This document shows, piece by piece, positions 38,601 through 47,751 of a stretch of DNA of 64,000 nucleotides; positions within the stretch are counted from its first letter, which is position 1; every line of letters starts with the position of its first letter. The stretch is from Stercorarius parasiticus. Its lineage: Eukaryota; Chordata; Aves; Charadriiformes; Stercorariidae. The DNA lies in assembly GCA_013396915.1 (NCBI GenBank), contig VWZL01001940.1, positions 443,303 through 507,302 of the forward strand. The letters run 5' to 3'. The notes beneath the pieces were generated by a model. It did not search any database. It saw only the letters and a program-made list of their open reading frames with translations, and was not told the DNA's origin. The position numbers and the translations under genes were made by a program.

Positions 38601-39587
38601 AAAATATACCTCTACTGATGCACAGATACTTCTTAAAAGCTAGATACTCCTTGAATGATTGCACTTTTATTCTTACTTAGACTGGGAAAGACCGCATCTC
38701 TCAGCGTTCATTTTATGTCTATAACTTTCACTCACACACTTCGCACTCTGGCCCAAACATCTCAGTAACAGAGAAGCCAGCCTTCCTGACCCTACTGGAA
38801 TCCACAAAACATAAAGCCACAGGACATGCAGCCAGACGGGTTACAGGCAAAGGAAGCTCCACAAGCAATTTCATTTATCCCAAGGGTCCCACCACTCAAC
38901 TGTAAGGCTGGGTCCACCGTTAGGTTAGGTACTATCACTCTAAAGAGCCTCTGCAGGCTCACTTCTTCACACAGCCATGATTTACTGAGTGTATTTTACA
39001 CCAAAATAGACATGTTAGCAGTCACATGAAATAGCTACTCTGTCTAGGCTCCACAGGCAATGAAATTCTTACCTAACACATCACTACACGGGATTAAACC
39101 ACTTTAACTACTGTTTCAACAATACTGATGGAAAGCTTAGTTGTCTCAGCCTGACCCAGAGTAGAACACAAATGTTTGCACCAGCATATGGGTAACAAAT
39201 AATCAAGCAAGCAACAAGCAGAAGGCTGCTTTGAGCCAGGGCATTAGCTTCATGTAATCCTAAAACTACAACAATGTCCACACTATTTTCAGCAGTTCAC
39301 GAGACTTACAGGTATCAACATGTTCTATCACAACAAAAACCATACCTTAGCAAGGCATTCATGCAGGTCTCGCAGAATCTGTGTCCACATTCAGTCTGTT
39401 TAGGATTGCATAAGATGAGGTGACATTTTTCACATTTATACTTATCTTCCACGGCATTTACAAATTTCTCTTTGTAGCCACCTTGCTCTGGAACATAAAT
39501 CGATGCTGAAGGACTGCGATCAGGATTGGCTCTTTGTTGTACCATTTCTACAGACAAAGGGGGTTCTGTCTTCTTACTGCTGTCCAT
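11450..39587 (-). CDS. TRAF3: TRAF3, TNF receptor-associated factor 3 (ten coding exons joined)
   Basis: Cytoplasmic signalling adaptor and RING-type E3 ligase. Family knowledge: it binds CD40, BAFF receptor and lymphotoxin-beta receptor tails through TRAF-C. With TRAF2 and cIAP1/2 it keeps NIK unstable, restraining non-canonical NF-kB, and it links MAVS and TRIF to TBK1/IKK-epsilon for type I interferon. Seen here: ten exons with GT/AG borders total 1704 nt and encode 567 residues (568 in human). Domains are RING (C52, C55, C67, H69, C72, C75, C87, C90), TRAF-type zinc fingers (about 100-250), a coiled coil (about 260-385) and TRAF-C/MATH (about 413-560). The start has a good context (A at -3, G at +4) and an in-frame TAG two codons upstream. 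No frameshift, internal stop or missing zinc ligand was seen. The N-terminal 30 or so residues differ from the mammalian ones I recall, whereas TRAF-C is nearly unchanged. Confidence 0.97.
12022..13240 (-). other. TRAF3: TRAF3 intron between coding exons 9 and 10
   Basis: A 1219-base intron, GTAAGT to CAG, that interrupts a codon after its first base (A/GC, Ser378). No repeat or other gene seen. Confidence 0.9.
13241..13415 (-). CDS. TRAF3: TRAF3 coding exon 9: coiled coil (TRAF-N)
   Basis: 175 bases coding residues 320-377 plus the first base of codon 378. It is rich in heptad-type leucine, glutamate and lysine ([25 protein letters not shown]) and forms part of the trimerising coiled coil. 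The donor is ACAA/GTAAGT. The acceptor (TTTTATAAAG at 13416-13417) has a weak pyrimidine tract. Confidence 0.97.
15215..15310 (+). repeat. Possible ancient L2/MIR-type tail
   Basis: The plus strand resembles the 3' tails of old amniote L2-type elements: a CTCCAAGGCAAGAAC-like phrase followed by GGGTTTGTACAGTGCCTCAC. Recognition is from memory on a short, diverged match. Confidence 0.4.
18301..18320. repeat. Poly(A) tract of about 20 bases
   Basis: Plain A homopolymer on the plus strand (U in the TRAF3 pre-mRNA), about 130 bases downstream of the coding exon 8 donor. Confidence 0.85.
18449..18589 (-). CDS. TRAF3: TRAF3 coding exon 8: coiled coil
   Basis: 141 bases, 47 complete codons (residues 273-319), phase 0 at both ends. 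Leucine/glutamate-rich heptads ([24 protein letters not shown]) extend the trimeric coiled coil. The acceptor is TTTTTTCCAG and the donor CAG/GTAAGA. The exon can be left out without changing the frame. Confidence 0.97.
18590..23097 (-). other. TRAF3: TRAF3 intron between coding exons 7 and 8
   Basis: A 4508-base AT-rich intron. It holds the small assembly gap inside a C run at 22310-22329 and a T/A homopolymer near 19433-19457. No gene or CR1 copy seen. Confidence 0.85.
22310..22329. other. Assembly gap (4 N) inside a C homopolymer
   Basis: Four N (22321-22324) lie inside a C run that follows CCGCCCCGCCTCGCCG. True length is unknown. In the TRAF3 pre-mRNA the run reads as G. Confidence 0.95.
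23098..23190 (-). CDS. TRAF3: TRAF3 coding exon 7: zinc-finger end and coiled-coil start
   Basis: 93 bases, 31 complete codons (residues 242-272), phase 0 at both ends. The peptide starts [10 protein letters not shown], which completes the last TRAF-type finger with its histidine, and continues into the helix [10 protein letters not shown]. The donor is AAG/GTATAT and the acceptor GTCACAG. Confidence 0.97.
23191..24998 (-). other. TRAF3: TRAF3 intron between coding exons 6 and 7
   Basis: A 1808-base intron containing an alternating AT/GT microsatellite at 24015-24071 and a T run at 24480-24493. No gene seen. Confidence 0.88.
24015..24071. repeat. TA/TATG/ACAT microsatellite
   Basis: Imperfect alternating purine-pyrimidine repeat (ATATATATGTGGATATATG and similar) in a TRAF3 intron, likely length-variable. 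Confidence 0.8.
24999..25073 (-). CDS. TRAF3: TRAF3 coding exon 6: TRAF-type zinc finger
   Basis: 75 bases, 25 complete codons (residues 217-241), phase 0 at both ends. Zinc-binding pattern residues are visible in HLSEC, STCSF and YGCTF. The donor is CAG/GTCAGT and the acceptor ATTGCAG. Confidence 0.97.
25074..27749 (-). other. TRAF3: TRAF3 intron between coding exons 5 and 6
   Basis: A 2676-base AT-rich intron with short A/T runs and TA-rich patches (25230-25310). No recognised repeat or gene. Confidence 0.88.
27750..27830 (-). CDS. TRAF3: TRAF3 coding exon 5: TRAF-type zinc finger
   Basis: 81 bases, 27 complete codons (residues 190-216), phase 0 at both ends. It encodes KHEDTDCPC and VSCPHKCS, giving the paired cysteines and histidine of a TRAF-type finger. 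The donor is GAG/GTAAGA and the acceptor CCTCTGTAG. Confidence 0.97.
28296..28335. repeat. Perfect 20-base tandem duplication
   Basis: The unit TAAAGATAAGATTCTTTTCT occurs twice head to tail without a mismatch, so the duplication looks recent. Confidence 0.95.
28905..29229 (+). repeat. CR1 LINE fragment, 3' end
   Basis: On the plus strand (antisense to TRAF3), this segment contains the CR1 protein tail (frame including [20 protein letters not shown] and [20 protein letters not shown]) and then the untranslated end, finishing with ATTCTATGTTTCTATGATTCT. It is 5'-truncated near 28905. It resembles the subfamily copy at 52213 more closely than the one at 1956 by its [10 protein letters not shown] wording. 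Confidence 0.93.
29230..30240. other. GC-richer intronic segment, unassigned
   Basis: This stretch next to the CR1 copy is less AT-rich than the flanking intron. I see no coding frame with known residues, no terminal repeats and no tail that would identify a retroelement. Confidence 0.4.
32634..32682. repeat. Pure 49-base poly(A), read as poly(U) in TRAF3 pre-mRNA
   Basis: An uninterrupted A run on the plus strand. It lies about 145 bases downstream of the coding exon 4 donor in the sense of transcription. No retroposed sequence with a clear target duplication was recognised in front of it. Confidence 0.95.
32827..32994 (-). CDS. TRAF3: TRAF3 coding exon 4: TRAF-type zinc finger
   Basis: 168 bases, 56 complete codons (residues 134-189), phase 0 at both ends. 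It encodes [18 protein letters not shown], then [16 protein letters not shown], the cysteine/histidine pattern of TRAF zinc fingers. The donor is CAG/GTGCGG and the acceptor TCTTTCAG. Confidence 0.97.
32995..33846 (-). other. TRAF3: TRAF3 intron between coding exons 3 and 4
   Basis: The shortest intron found, 852 bases. Nothing else recognised in it. Confidence 0.92.
33847..33951 (-). CDS. TRAF3: TRAF3 coding exon 3: linker after the RING
   Basis: 105 bases, 35 complete codons (residues 99-133), phase 0 at both ends. It encodes [18 protein letters not shown] and then a finger-like NKGCKEQL segment. The donor is CTG/GTAAGT and the acceptor ATTTTTCAG. Confidence 0.97.
33952..36281 (-). other. 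TRAF3: TRAF3 intron between coding exons 2 and 3
   Basis: A 2330-base intron with a TA-rich patch near 35560-35630. No gene or recognised transposon. Confidence 0.88.
36282..36333 (-). CDS. TRAF3: TRAF3 coding exon 2: last RING cysteine pair
   Basis: A 52-base micro-exon that completes Ser81 and encodes [17 protein letters not shown] to residue 98, including the final RING ligands C87 and C90. The acceptor is CTCTCCAG and the donor AAG/GTATTC. It is too short for simple frame searches. Confidence 0.96.
36334..39345 (-). other. TRAF3: TRAF3 intron between coding exons 1 and 2
   Basis: A 3012-base intron containing an old MIR-type SINE relic at 36955-37130. No gene seen. Confidence 0.88.
36955..37130 (+). 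repeat. Ancient amniote MIR-type (CORE-SINE) relic
   Basis: On the plus strand the order of phrases follows the MIR core and tail: TCCGACTCTGACCTGCTAGG, then TAAAATGGGGATAGTCATAA, then TTGTAAAGCACCGAGATCTA and GATGAAAAGCGCTAGGTAAA. Such relics are old and are found across reptiles and birds. It lies antisense in a TRAF3 intron. Confidence 0.65.
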
Positions 39588-39602
39588 GCTCTAAGATAAT
39601 TT
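39346..39602 (-). CDS. TRAF3: TRAF3 coding exon 1: start codon and RING finger
   Basis: The exon begins after TTCACAG at 39603-39604. It has 15 untranslated bases including an in-frame TAG, then ATG at 39587 in a good context (AGC ATG G). The coding part, 242 bases (39346-39587), encodes residues 1-80 and two bases of Ser81. The conserved [12 protein letters not shown] segment is followed by the RING ligands C52, C55, C67, H69, C72 and C75. The donor is CTAAG/GTATGG. The short 5' UTR part means that at least one untranslated exon must lie upstream. Confidence 0.97.
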
Positions 39603-42600
39603 CTGTGAAGCAAAAATGAGAAAACTTCTGAGAAATGAAGATCTCTTCTTCCATTTAAATGAAACAAACACAGCATCTCTGAGAGACTACATAAACCCAG
39701 AAAGCACTAAGACCAGATGCATGTCCACACATCATGTGAACATCATACCTAACTGCCCAAGTACATTAAGCATAGCAAATCTGTAAAATAGTCCACATTT
39801 TTCAAAGGCTCTACAAAGTCAAGAATCAAAACCTATTCCTGAAAGGAAAGTGTTAGTCCGCTATGAGCATCGCTCTAGGAACAATAAGAACAGAGTTTAT
39901 ATTCTTCCATCTCTCTCTCTCTCTGAAAAATGTCCTTAATATTGAAGTTACACCATTCGAGGAAGCAGCGAGGGATGTGGTGGAGAAGGTGCACTGGAAC
40001 GGTACTACAGGCAACACTACTTACATGCCATTACAAAAAGCACACAACCATCAGTGTCCTAATTAGGGTATCTGCAATCTACGCAGCTCCACTACCAACT
40101 TCTCCTGTCTATCCAGCGTAAGACATGCGGCTTTAAGCTTCTTTTAGAATAAAACAACAGATTTTTATTTATTAAACACTTTCCAACCTTCTCATCATAC
40201 ATCCCCACATGAAGAGAACAGTGATACAAGTCTAACCGACAGAGGAGAAAGGCCTACATAACATGGCCACTTGATTAGTTCACCAGGACTAAGCACAACT
40301 GACAAGCAACTGAGAAAATAATTAATGCAGTTGACTGAATTATAGTACTTATTATCTTGGACTGTGATTCTTCTAGGTCAGCATGCAAAGCATTAGCAGA
40401 GCAACAGAGGAAGAATACCCCAGGTTAAACCTGTTTTCAATAATTCCCTTGCTTATCTTGTAGCCAAACAAGTGTAAGTGGTCTTAAAAAAACCTCCATG
40501 CATGAAGGATAAAGCACAGTTGGAAGACAAAACACCCATTTACATATTTAGAAGAGAAAGGCATACTTCAATTCTCCCTCCATATTAACTGACACTTGAA
40601 ATATAAACCTATTCTGCTCCTCTACAGTTGCCTCAACCCCTACAGTTATAATTCAATTTTAAGAAGCATAATGAAGAAATGAGGCCCAGTTTATTTCTCA
40701 ATTTTAGAAGTATGTCAATCAATACCACAAAGGGCATCAAATGTTTCACATCCCAAATACACACACCTTCTCTTACACAGGTTTTGAGATCTCTTATCTT
40801 CCCTCCTTAAGCCCAAAACAAGTACGTGCAATTCAACGTATTTTCTTGTAGCTCATTTCTGCATCTATACTTTTCGTACAGAACTCTCCATAGAGACTAA
40901 ACAGACAAGGAAATTTCTCTCATTTCTGATGCCAACTGGTATTTCTAGAAACAAAAGACAAAAATTATTGCAACTCATTGCTGCTACCATTTCATGTCTT
41001 CACAGCTGAGCAAGGGTAGAGCTGTTGAATGACGAGTCCACACTTCATTGCCCCCTTTCCCCAGGGGAAAGCCTCTCTGTATCTTCAACGAACACAGGGA
41101 GAGCCCAAGGAAACCATTCTCATAACTCAGCACAGAGATACAATGATTGGGTCTTATTCAAAACCACCAAAACTAAAACAAAAAACCCCAAACAAACCAG
41201 TTTCTACAGTAACTGAAAGGGAAATATAAAGTCTGGCCCACAATCTGAATTAAGGTCTGCCTGTTCCTTGTCTATTCTTCAAAGACTGCAGAGTCTAATG
41301 CCTTGGCAGAACAATATCTGAAAAAACAGAAAAATCAGTGCTGAACTGAAAGTAACTTGCAGTTCTTATTAATGAGGAAATTCAGATTAATTCAGACCGG
41401 GGAAGTAAGCAAAGCCTGAACGAGTTTCAGCAGCAACCATAATAAAAGAAAAAAAAACAACCAAAAAAACCCAAACAAACCCAAAACAGATAATGATGAC
41501 ACTGAAGAGGCAAGTCAAGAGACTGTAACCAACACACAAGAACTGAGATGTGATGCTGAGAACAAGAGTCTGAGATTAAAGAGAAGTTCCACGAGTGAGA
41601 AAGGAAAGCAGTTGACGGAAGTAGCCTAGCGTTAGTGATTGCCCAAGACACGACTGCCATTGCTGAGCGTCTGTGGCTGGACAGAGAGGAACCCAGTCAT
41701 GAGCTCAGGACTTGGCACTTTGTTGCAGTTGTGGCAGAAAAGTAGATTAGCAAGAGAGGAAAAGAAGTGCAACTCCATAAGCATCCAAAGTGGTGAAACT
41801 TAGCTATCTATGGATTTGCTTCTTGTGCGTGACTGTGGGGAAAGCTTCACTTAAGAGCTTGCAATTTAGGAATCCGTAAAGGTTTTCAGTTCTCCGATTT
41901 GTAATTTGTAGACACATATCAAAGCCTCTTTCCCTCTGCAAATGCATAGTTTTTTATCATATTCAAGACCTCTACCATTCTGTCAACTTTTGGAAGTAAG
42001 AGGCCAACTTCAAGCATGTTGACTGGTAAGAACAACAAAGGGAACATGATTTTCCTTAAAACACCAGAACAAAACAAGGCATGGCCTGATTCTGACCCAC
42101 AGAAGAAATTCAGAAAAAGGGGCACCAAAAGAGATGCTGACAGAATTGGCAAGTCATGAACGCACAAAATTCCTGAACTTCTAAGTCATACAACACAACT
42201 ACTGAACATTTGTTTCCTTATTCTGTTTCTTCCAAACAAAAAGAAGCTAAAGATGATTAGTGGTGTGAGGTCTTCCAATACCACGATTTCTTCACAGAAA
42301 CTGAATAATTAGTCACAAGGAGGCAGGCAAGAGGAGACAGGAAGGGTGAGAAGGAGAATATTCAAGATTTAACTGAGAAAGAGTACCGAATACCAAGTGA
42401 GCAGCAGGTGAGAGTTTCATAGAGATATGAAACCACTCAGGGGCTGGACTGTCAGCTGGCAAGAGAGACTTCATACCAAAATAAACTGCACAGGGCTCCA
42501 CAGGACTCCACTTTGGGAATTGATGGATTGGATATCTTGTCACAGAAAACAACCAGAAAGCACACTGGTAAATAAAATTTACTATGCAATATGCCTGACA

Positions 42601-44935
42601 GCCAGATCTGTGTGCCTCAGCTTTTATATTTCTGTTTTATGAACGAGAATATTATATCAGAAAAGCTAAACAAGCCCAGCACCAGAATAGCCAGCTTGGC
42701 AAGGAATTCTCTTCCGCAATACTCTGAACAGCGAGAATTTTCTTATGCAGCAAAACCAAGAAGCCATTCATGAAGTACTGCAATAAAACATGACAGAGAA
42801 CTGGGCTTAAAAGAACACCAAACCCTCTTCTCTTATAACGAAAGAGCTGCATTTAACAAGGGGATGGGGAGACGTGATGTCTATCAAACTGCGCACGCAA
42901 ATCAGACTACTGTATGCACAGAGCGATGCCCTCAGGCACATGAGTTAATGCTCGTACACCTGTACATGGGATCAGTGGTGAACACAAGTGCAGATAATAC
43001 AAACATTTCAGCTGCCACCCTTTTGCAAACAGCTTTCTCTTATGGTTTACATACCACTACAGGGTGTCATCTGCAATGTCTTCTTTTCCCTTTCAGGAAT
43101 CTTTAACAGCAGGACTTAGATTATACCCCCGTAATCACATTTCAAACTGCCAACAAGAAGCAATTTTCCAGTCACACCTCAGTAAGACACTATGCACTTA
43201 CAGCACTGAAGATAACACACTTCCAGAAAGTGGGCAGAGGAGCCTGGCTAGAACATTCAAGATAGGCCAGTTCTGGTGGGGGCCTCCAACTCCTAAAGGC
43301 ATGGCAAGCTGCCACCAAGTCAAAGACACTGGTTCTCATTCAGCAAGCTAAATCTTAACTCCTGATTCACCACTAGCTATTTCTTAAGCTCCAGTTAAGA
43401 ATATAAGAATATGACTTTTTGATGTCTTTTAAAACTGTCAAATCTTGGACAATCACCTTTCAGGTAAGCACATAAAAAGAGGCACAGTCACCAAGGTCGG
43501 TTCTGTCCACTGTTGATTACATTCTTTCAGCCACCTCTCCTGCAGGCAGCATATGCCTACATTCACGCTTCTGCAGAGCAACAGAAGCAGAGACCGATCT
43601 GGTCATCAGACGGGTGACACTGCTCACTCCAGTGTGTCACATCTCACTGAGCTCCATTTTTGTCACTACTCTTGTTCAGCACAAGCGGTACTCAAGTACC
43701 TGAGGCTGGACCTCTGCTAATATTTCAGGCTGTATAAACAGTAACAAAGGTTAGAACTATTTGTTGTTATTTAACTCATACTAACATCAGTGCAGAGGGT
43801 TAGAAACTGGAAGCAAAAGTGCATTTACCGACAAAGATGTTCCAAGAATTACAAAGCACGTGAGTTTGCAAACAAGAAGCATTTTGTTCTTTCCTTGTTT
43901 AAGTAGGGATACTGTTCTCACCACAGAGAGGGCAAACATCCTAGAAAACAGCATTGGTGTTCTGTATTATACCACATATATTTTTTTATTTGCTCTTTGG
44001 GAATAAAACCAAGTTGCAACATAGAAATATAATAATGCTCCTTTAAAACCTCAAAATAAATTTGCATTAAAAAAACGGGAGAAAAAAAAAAGGCACACCA
44101 ACTCCTATGCAATCTAAAACACCCCCAAAAATTGATTGCAAAAGGGACCACAGGATTTGGCACCTAGCACGCTCTGCGTGAGGACATTTCAATGTGTTGA
44201 CAATACAAAGCAAATAAGCTCTTGCCAAAGTTTTAAAATTTAAAAAGGTCAAGAAGTTATTTGAAAGAAATGTTTTTGTTACACCACCAGAGAAGAGGAT
44301 AACAGAAGACACAATCTAATTTGGTTATTACTTAGGACAGAAAAGCTTTTCAACCAAATTGCAATTTGCACTGAGAAGAGAAGTTACTCAGAGCAGCACT
44401 GCGCGCACAATATCTAAATTAAGCTTTGAAAAAGAAACCTGAAGTTAGACAGGGAGCTAAAGATCACAGCAGAAAAGTGACCAATGAGATGATGCAACCT
44501 TTCCTCTTCAAAAAACATCTTACATATTTTTATCTAAAAAGCGTAAAACCACACAAACTTCAGTGTCTAATCCTAACTAGGTCATTTCTTTGGTAGCCTG
44601 GGGTACTTTTTTTCAGTCTAGCTTTTAATGAGATGGGGTTTGCGGTTGTCCTGTCTCCCCTCCTACTCTCTCAAAAACACTTGGGAACCAACTGGACAGA
44701 CAGGTTTCAGGAAAACGAGCAGCTATGTGGGGAACAGAAAGAGAAACTTAATGCAGTGTCCCAGTGAGCAAGAGGCTATAAAAGAGCAACCTCAATCATC
44801 ACCACCTCTGTGTGGTCTATCAGTTGGCCAGTCAGTACACAATTACACACAAGCCAGCCAAGACCACCTGCTCCCTCTTGTCCTGGCACACTTCAAGGTC
44901 TTTATCTCCTCCAATATTACAATGGCAGAGGGTGG

Positions 44936-45033
44936 GCTGGAGGTCTTTTTNNNNNNNNNNNNNNNNNNNNNNNNNNNNNNNNNNNNNNNNNGGGGGAGGG
45001 TTGGGCTGGAGGGTTTTTTTTTTTTTTTTTTTT
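44936..45033. other. Assembly gap (41 N) between similar G-rich/T-rich flanks
   Basis: The gap is 44951-44991. GGGTGGGCTGGAGGTCTTTTT on the left and GGGTTGGGCTGGAGGGTTTTT on the right are near-copies, so the gap probably hides a tandem repeat or marks an assembly join across one. Confidence 0.9.
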
Positions 45034-45898
45034 AATTGAAGAAGGGGGAGTAGGGGTAAAAAAGGGATGTAGAACACGGATTAGTAGGAAACCAGACTTC
45101 ACCAGTTTCACTCTTCACAGAATTTTCTTCTGTTCTTTAAAGGATACCCTCAGAGAGCCAGATAATCAGTGTGGTATTTCCAGCTCTTTAGTCTTCCCAG
45201 CCCATGTGCTTTCTATCACCAAGAATTATTGCTTCAAGTTATCACACAGAAATCTTTACCTTAAAATTAAATTATTAAAACAATCTGAACTTTTCCTTTG
45301 CCTTATATTTCAGCATTTTATAGCTTCTAATAAATTCCTGGCACATACTTACTGAAAAGAATGTACATCTTTCTTTCACCATCTTTTAGACAAGTCTGCT
45401 GACTCGGTTCTGCTTCTACTTCTGAGTGCGATTATAACACGCAACATATACTGCCATACCTTGATGACTGGTTAAAACAATAATGCAAGCTGAAAGCAGT
45501 ATATTGGTGACAACGTATTACCAATTTACTCAGTGCACACACGTCAAAAAAAATTAAAGCTGAGCAGGGAGGCTGCCGTGGGAATCTTGACTCTAGAGCT
45601 CTTAAGCATGAAGGTGTCTTACTGCAGAGTCCCGGCCTCACAACACCCAGCCACCCCTCAGCCTGCCATCCTGGTAAAAGCCCCACCATTGAGTGCAGAG
45701 AGGGGCACAGAAGAACAGCTGATAAATAAAATGCAAATAGCTTGAATCACTCCCAAAAACACCTAGGCGGTGGCTGAAGCAGCACTGGAGTGGCAGGTTT
45801 GAAAACAGAGGACCATCCCTCACCTTTGCCTTGTGTGAGGTCAGAAGTCTTGGCACCTTCACTCCTCTTGTTTGTGCAGGGGAATTACTGATTTATCC

Positions 45899-45932
45899 CC
45901 CCCCCCCCCCCCCCNNNNCCCCCCCCCCCCCC
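45899..45932. other. Assembly gap (4 N) inside a long C homopolymer
   Basis: Four N (45915-45918) sit inside a run of C on both sides. The true length is unresolved. The run is poly(G) in the TRAF3 sense. Confidence 0.95.
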
Positions 45933-46504
45933 ACTCCATGCACTTGTCATGCTTGAAGCACTATTTACTGTTTCTATATAGCATATATAGGATCAACCAA
46001 CCAGCACTGAGGTATTTCCAGCATATGCTTTAAGAGAAAATTCTGAGGGGATTTCTGAGGGGCGGATGGGGAAGGGTTGCTGGTCACCAATGCTAAATAT
46101 AACTTTACACTGCGAAAGAGATGAGCCCATTCCTTATCTTCTTTTATGCAAAACATCCAAATACTAAGTCTAATTCTTGTACGAAAATAAAAGCAGCATT
46201 GATATTTAAAACTTATTTTTCCTTGTGCTAAAATAAATTGGGTATTTTAACTACTTTAAACTTTGCCCTGTATTTCCATAAGCATCCACCTCCCTTGCAT
46301 AAACTAACGGAAACCAACTGTGAAGAAGACCTCGAGATACACATAACAGAAAAGATGAAGATCAATAGGAAATATCACTACTTGGATATAAGCAAGTGGA
46401 ACAGAAGCATTTGAAAACACACAGAAGACACCGAGTATTCTCTGCACAAGAAGCTTCTGCCATTTGCAAGCTCTTCACAGTCACTTGTTAGTGAAGTATC
46501 CCAG

Positions 46505-46700
46505 AGACACCAAGGTTGGACGGGACCTCTGGAGGTTATCTAGCCCAACCTCCTGTTCAGAGCAATGACAACTTCAAAGGTAGATCAAGTTGCCCAAGGC
46601 TGAGTTTTCACAAACTGCAAGGATGAAGATGCTGCAGCCTCCCCGGACAATGTGTTCCACTCCTCTGGAAAAAGTTTTATTATCAAAATTATGGCGTGAT
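46505..46700 (-). repeat. Old CR1 LINE fragment
   Basis: The plus strand shows the complement of the CR1 3' region: GGTTGGACGGGACCTCTGGA, then ATCTAGCCCAACCTCCTGTT, and a diverged part near TGTTCCACTCCTCTGG. It is more diverged than the copies at 1956, 28905 and 52213 and lacks a clear terminal repeat. It has the same orientation as TRAF3. Confidence 0.8.
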
Positions 46701-47711
46701 ATTCTTACGGAGAAAAAAGGGCCTGGTCCAATGTTCTCAAGCAAACCTGATTTAACGATAATCTTTAAGGTGTCTATTCTGTGAAAACTGTTGAACAAAT
46801 AGCAAAACTGTTTTTGGTTTGGATGGTACAGGCTATTCCTTCTTTTTCTATCTGAACCAGAAAATCAGAAGTATAACCAAAAATGGTATCTTGATATTTT
46901 GCAAAAGAACAACCATGCATGTCGCTTGAAACATGGTGTACTTCTCACGTTCTAGTCTGCAAGATGACTGAATAGCAGAAAATTAATGGTATGCTAAGTT
47001 TTACATTGTTTTATTCTTTAGCCTTTTATCACTTTCCTTGGCTCTATTTCTTTCGATGAGTCTACACATTCACGTGCAGTGTCTTGCAGGATTAAGCAAA
47101 CTAGCATCCCAGTACAGGGAACCCAATTCAGCAAACCTGACAGACTATGCTTTCATGAAACACTTCTAATATATACTCCCTGCTGTGTGCAACAAATTTC
47201 TGGAATCTAAACAGAAAAGACAGCATTGGATACATGTACAAAGTAATCACATCAGTATTATGAGGTGAGGATGGGATCTAAATATTAATGTAGTACTAAC
47301 TTCTTCTGGAGTATCCAAAAGCCCAGGGACTGACACTTTTAATAACTACTCATTAATATCTTGAACAGAATTAACTTTCAGTCTAACACATACCGCACTG
47401 ATAAGAAGAAAAACTTTAAAAGGATTCAATTGTAACTATTAAAAAAAAGACCACAGACAAGTAATTCAGTGCAATTTAGGAAAGCTGATTTTTACGTGAC
47501 ACTGTGTTCATCTATTACTTTTTTGAAAGTTAACAGCATTCTTTTCAATCATGACATATGTGCTGGCAAAACGGCTTTAAGATTCAGCCTGAGGCAGCAG
47601 TAAAAACAAAGTGTTTGTATTTTGACTTAGGCTTGCAATCTACAGCTCTCAATAATTACTTCATAATCTCAGTGGGCTACCAAAACGCAGTATAAAGTCA
47701 TTTGAAGTGCA

Positions 47712-47751
47712 AGAAATCAAAAGCCTCTTTTAGAAATCAAAAGACCTCTTA
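47712..47751. repeat. Imperfect 20-base tandem duplication
   Basis: AGAAATCAAAAGCCTCTTTT is followed by AGAAATCAAAAGACCTCTTA, two adjacent near-identical units. Confidence 0.8.

Noticed and set aside
39911..39924. Seven CT units, considered as a microsatellite or splice-related pyrimidine tract
   Set aside because: Too short to be notable, and it is on the strand opposite to that needed for a TRAF3 acceptor.
44628..45355. Overlapping plus-strand frames of 135 and 181 codons
   Set aside because: They read through the assembly gap and a T run. The translation across N is meaningless.
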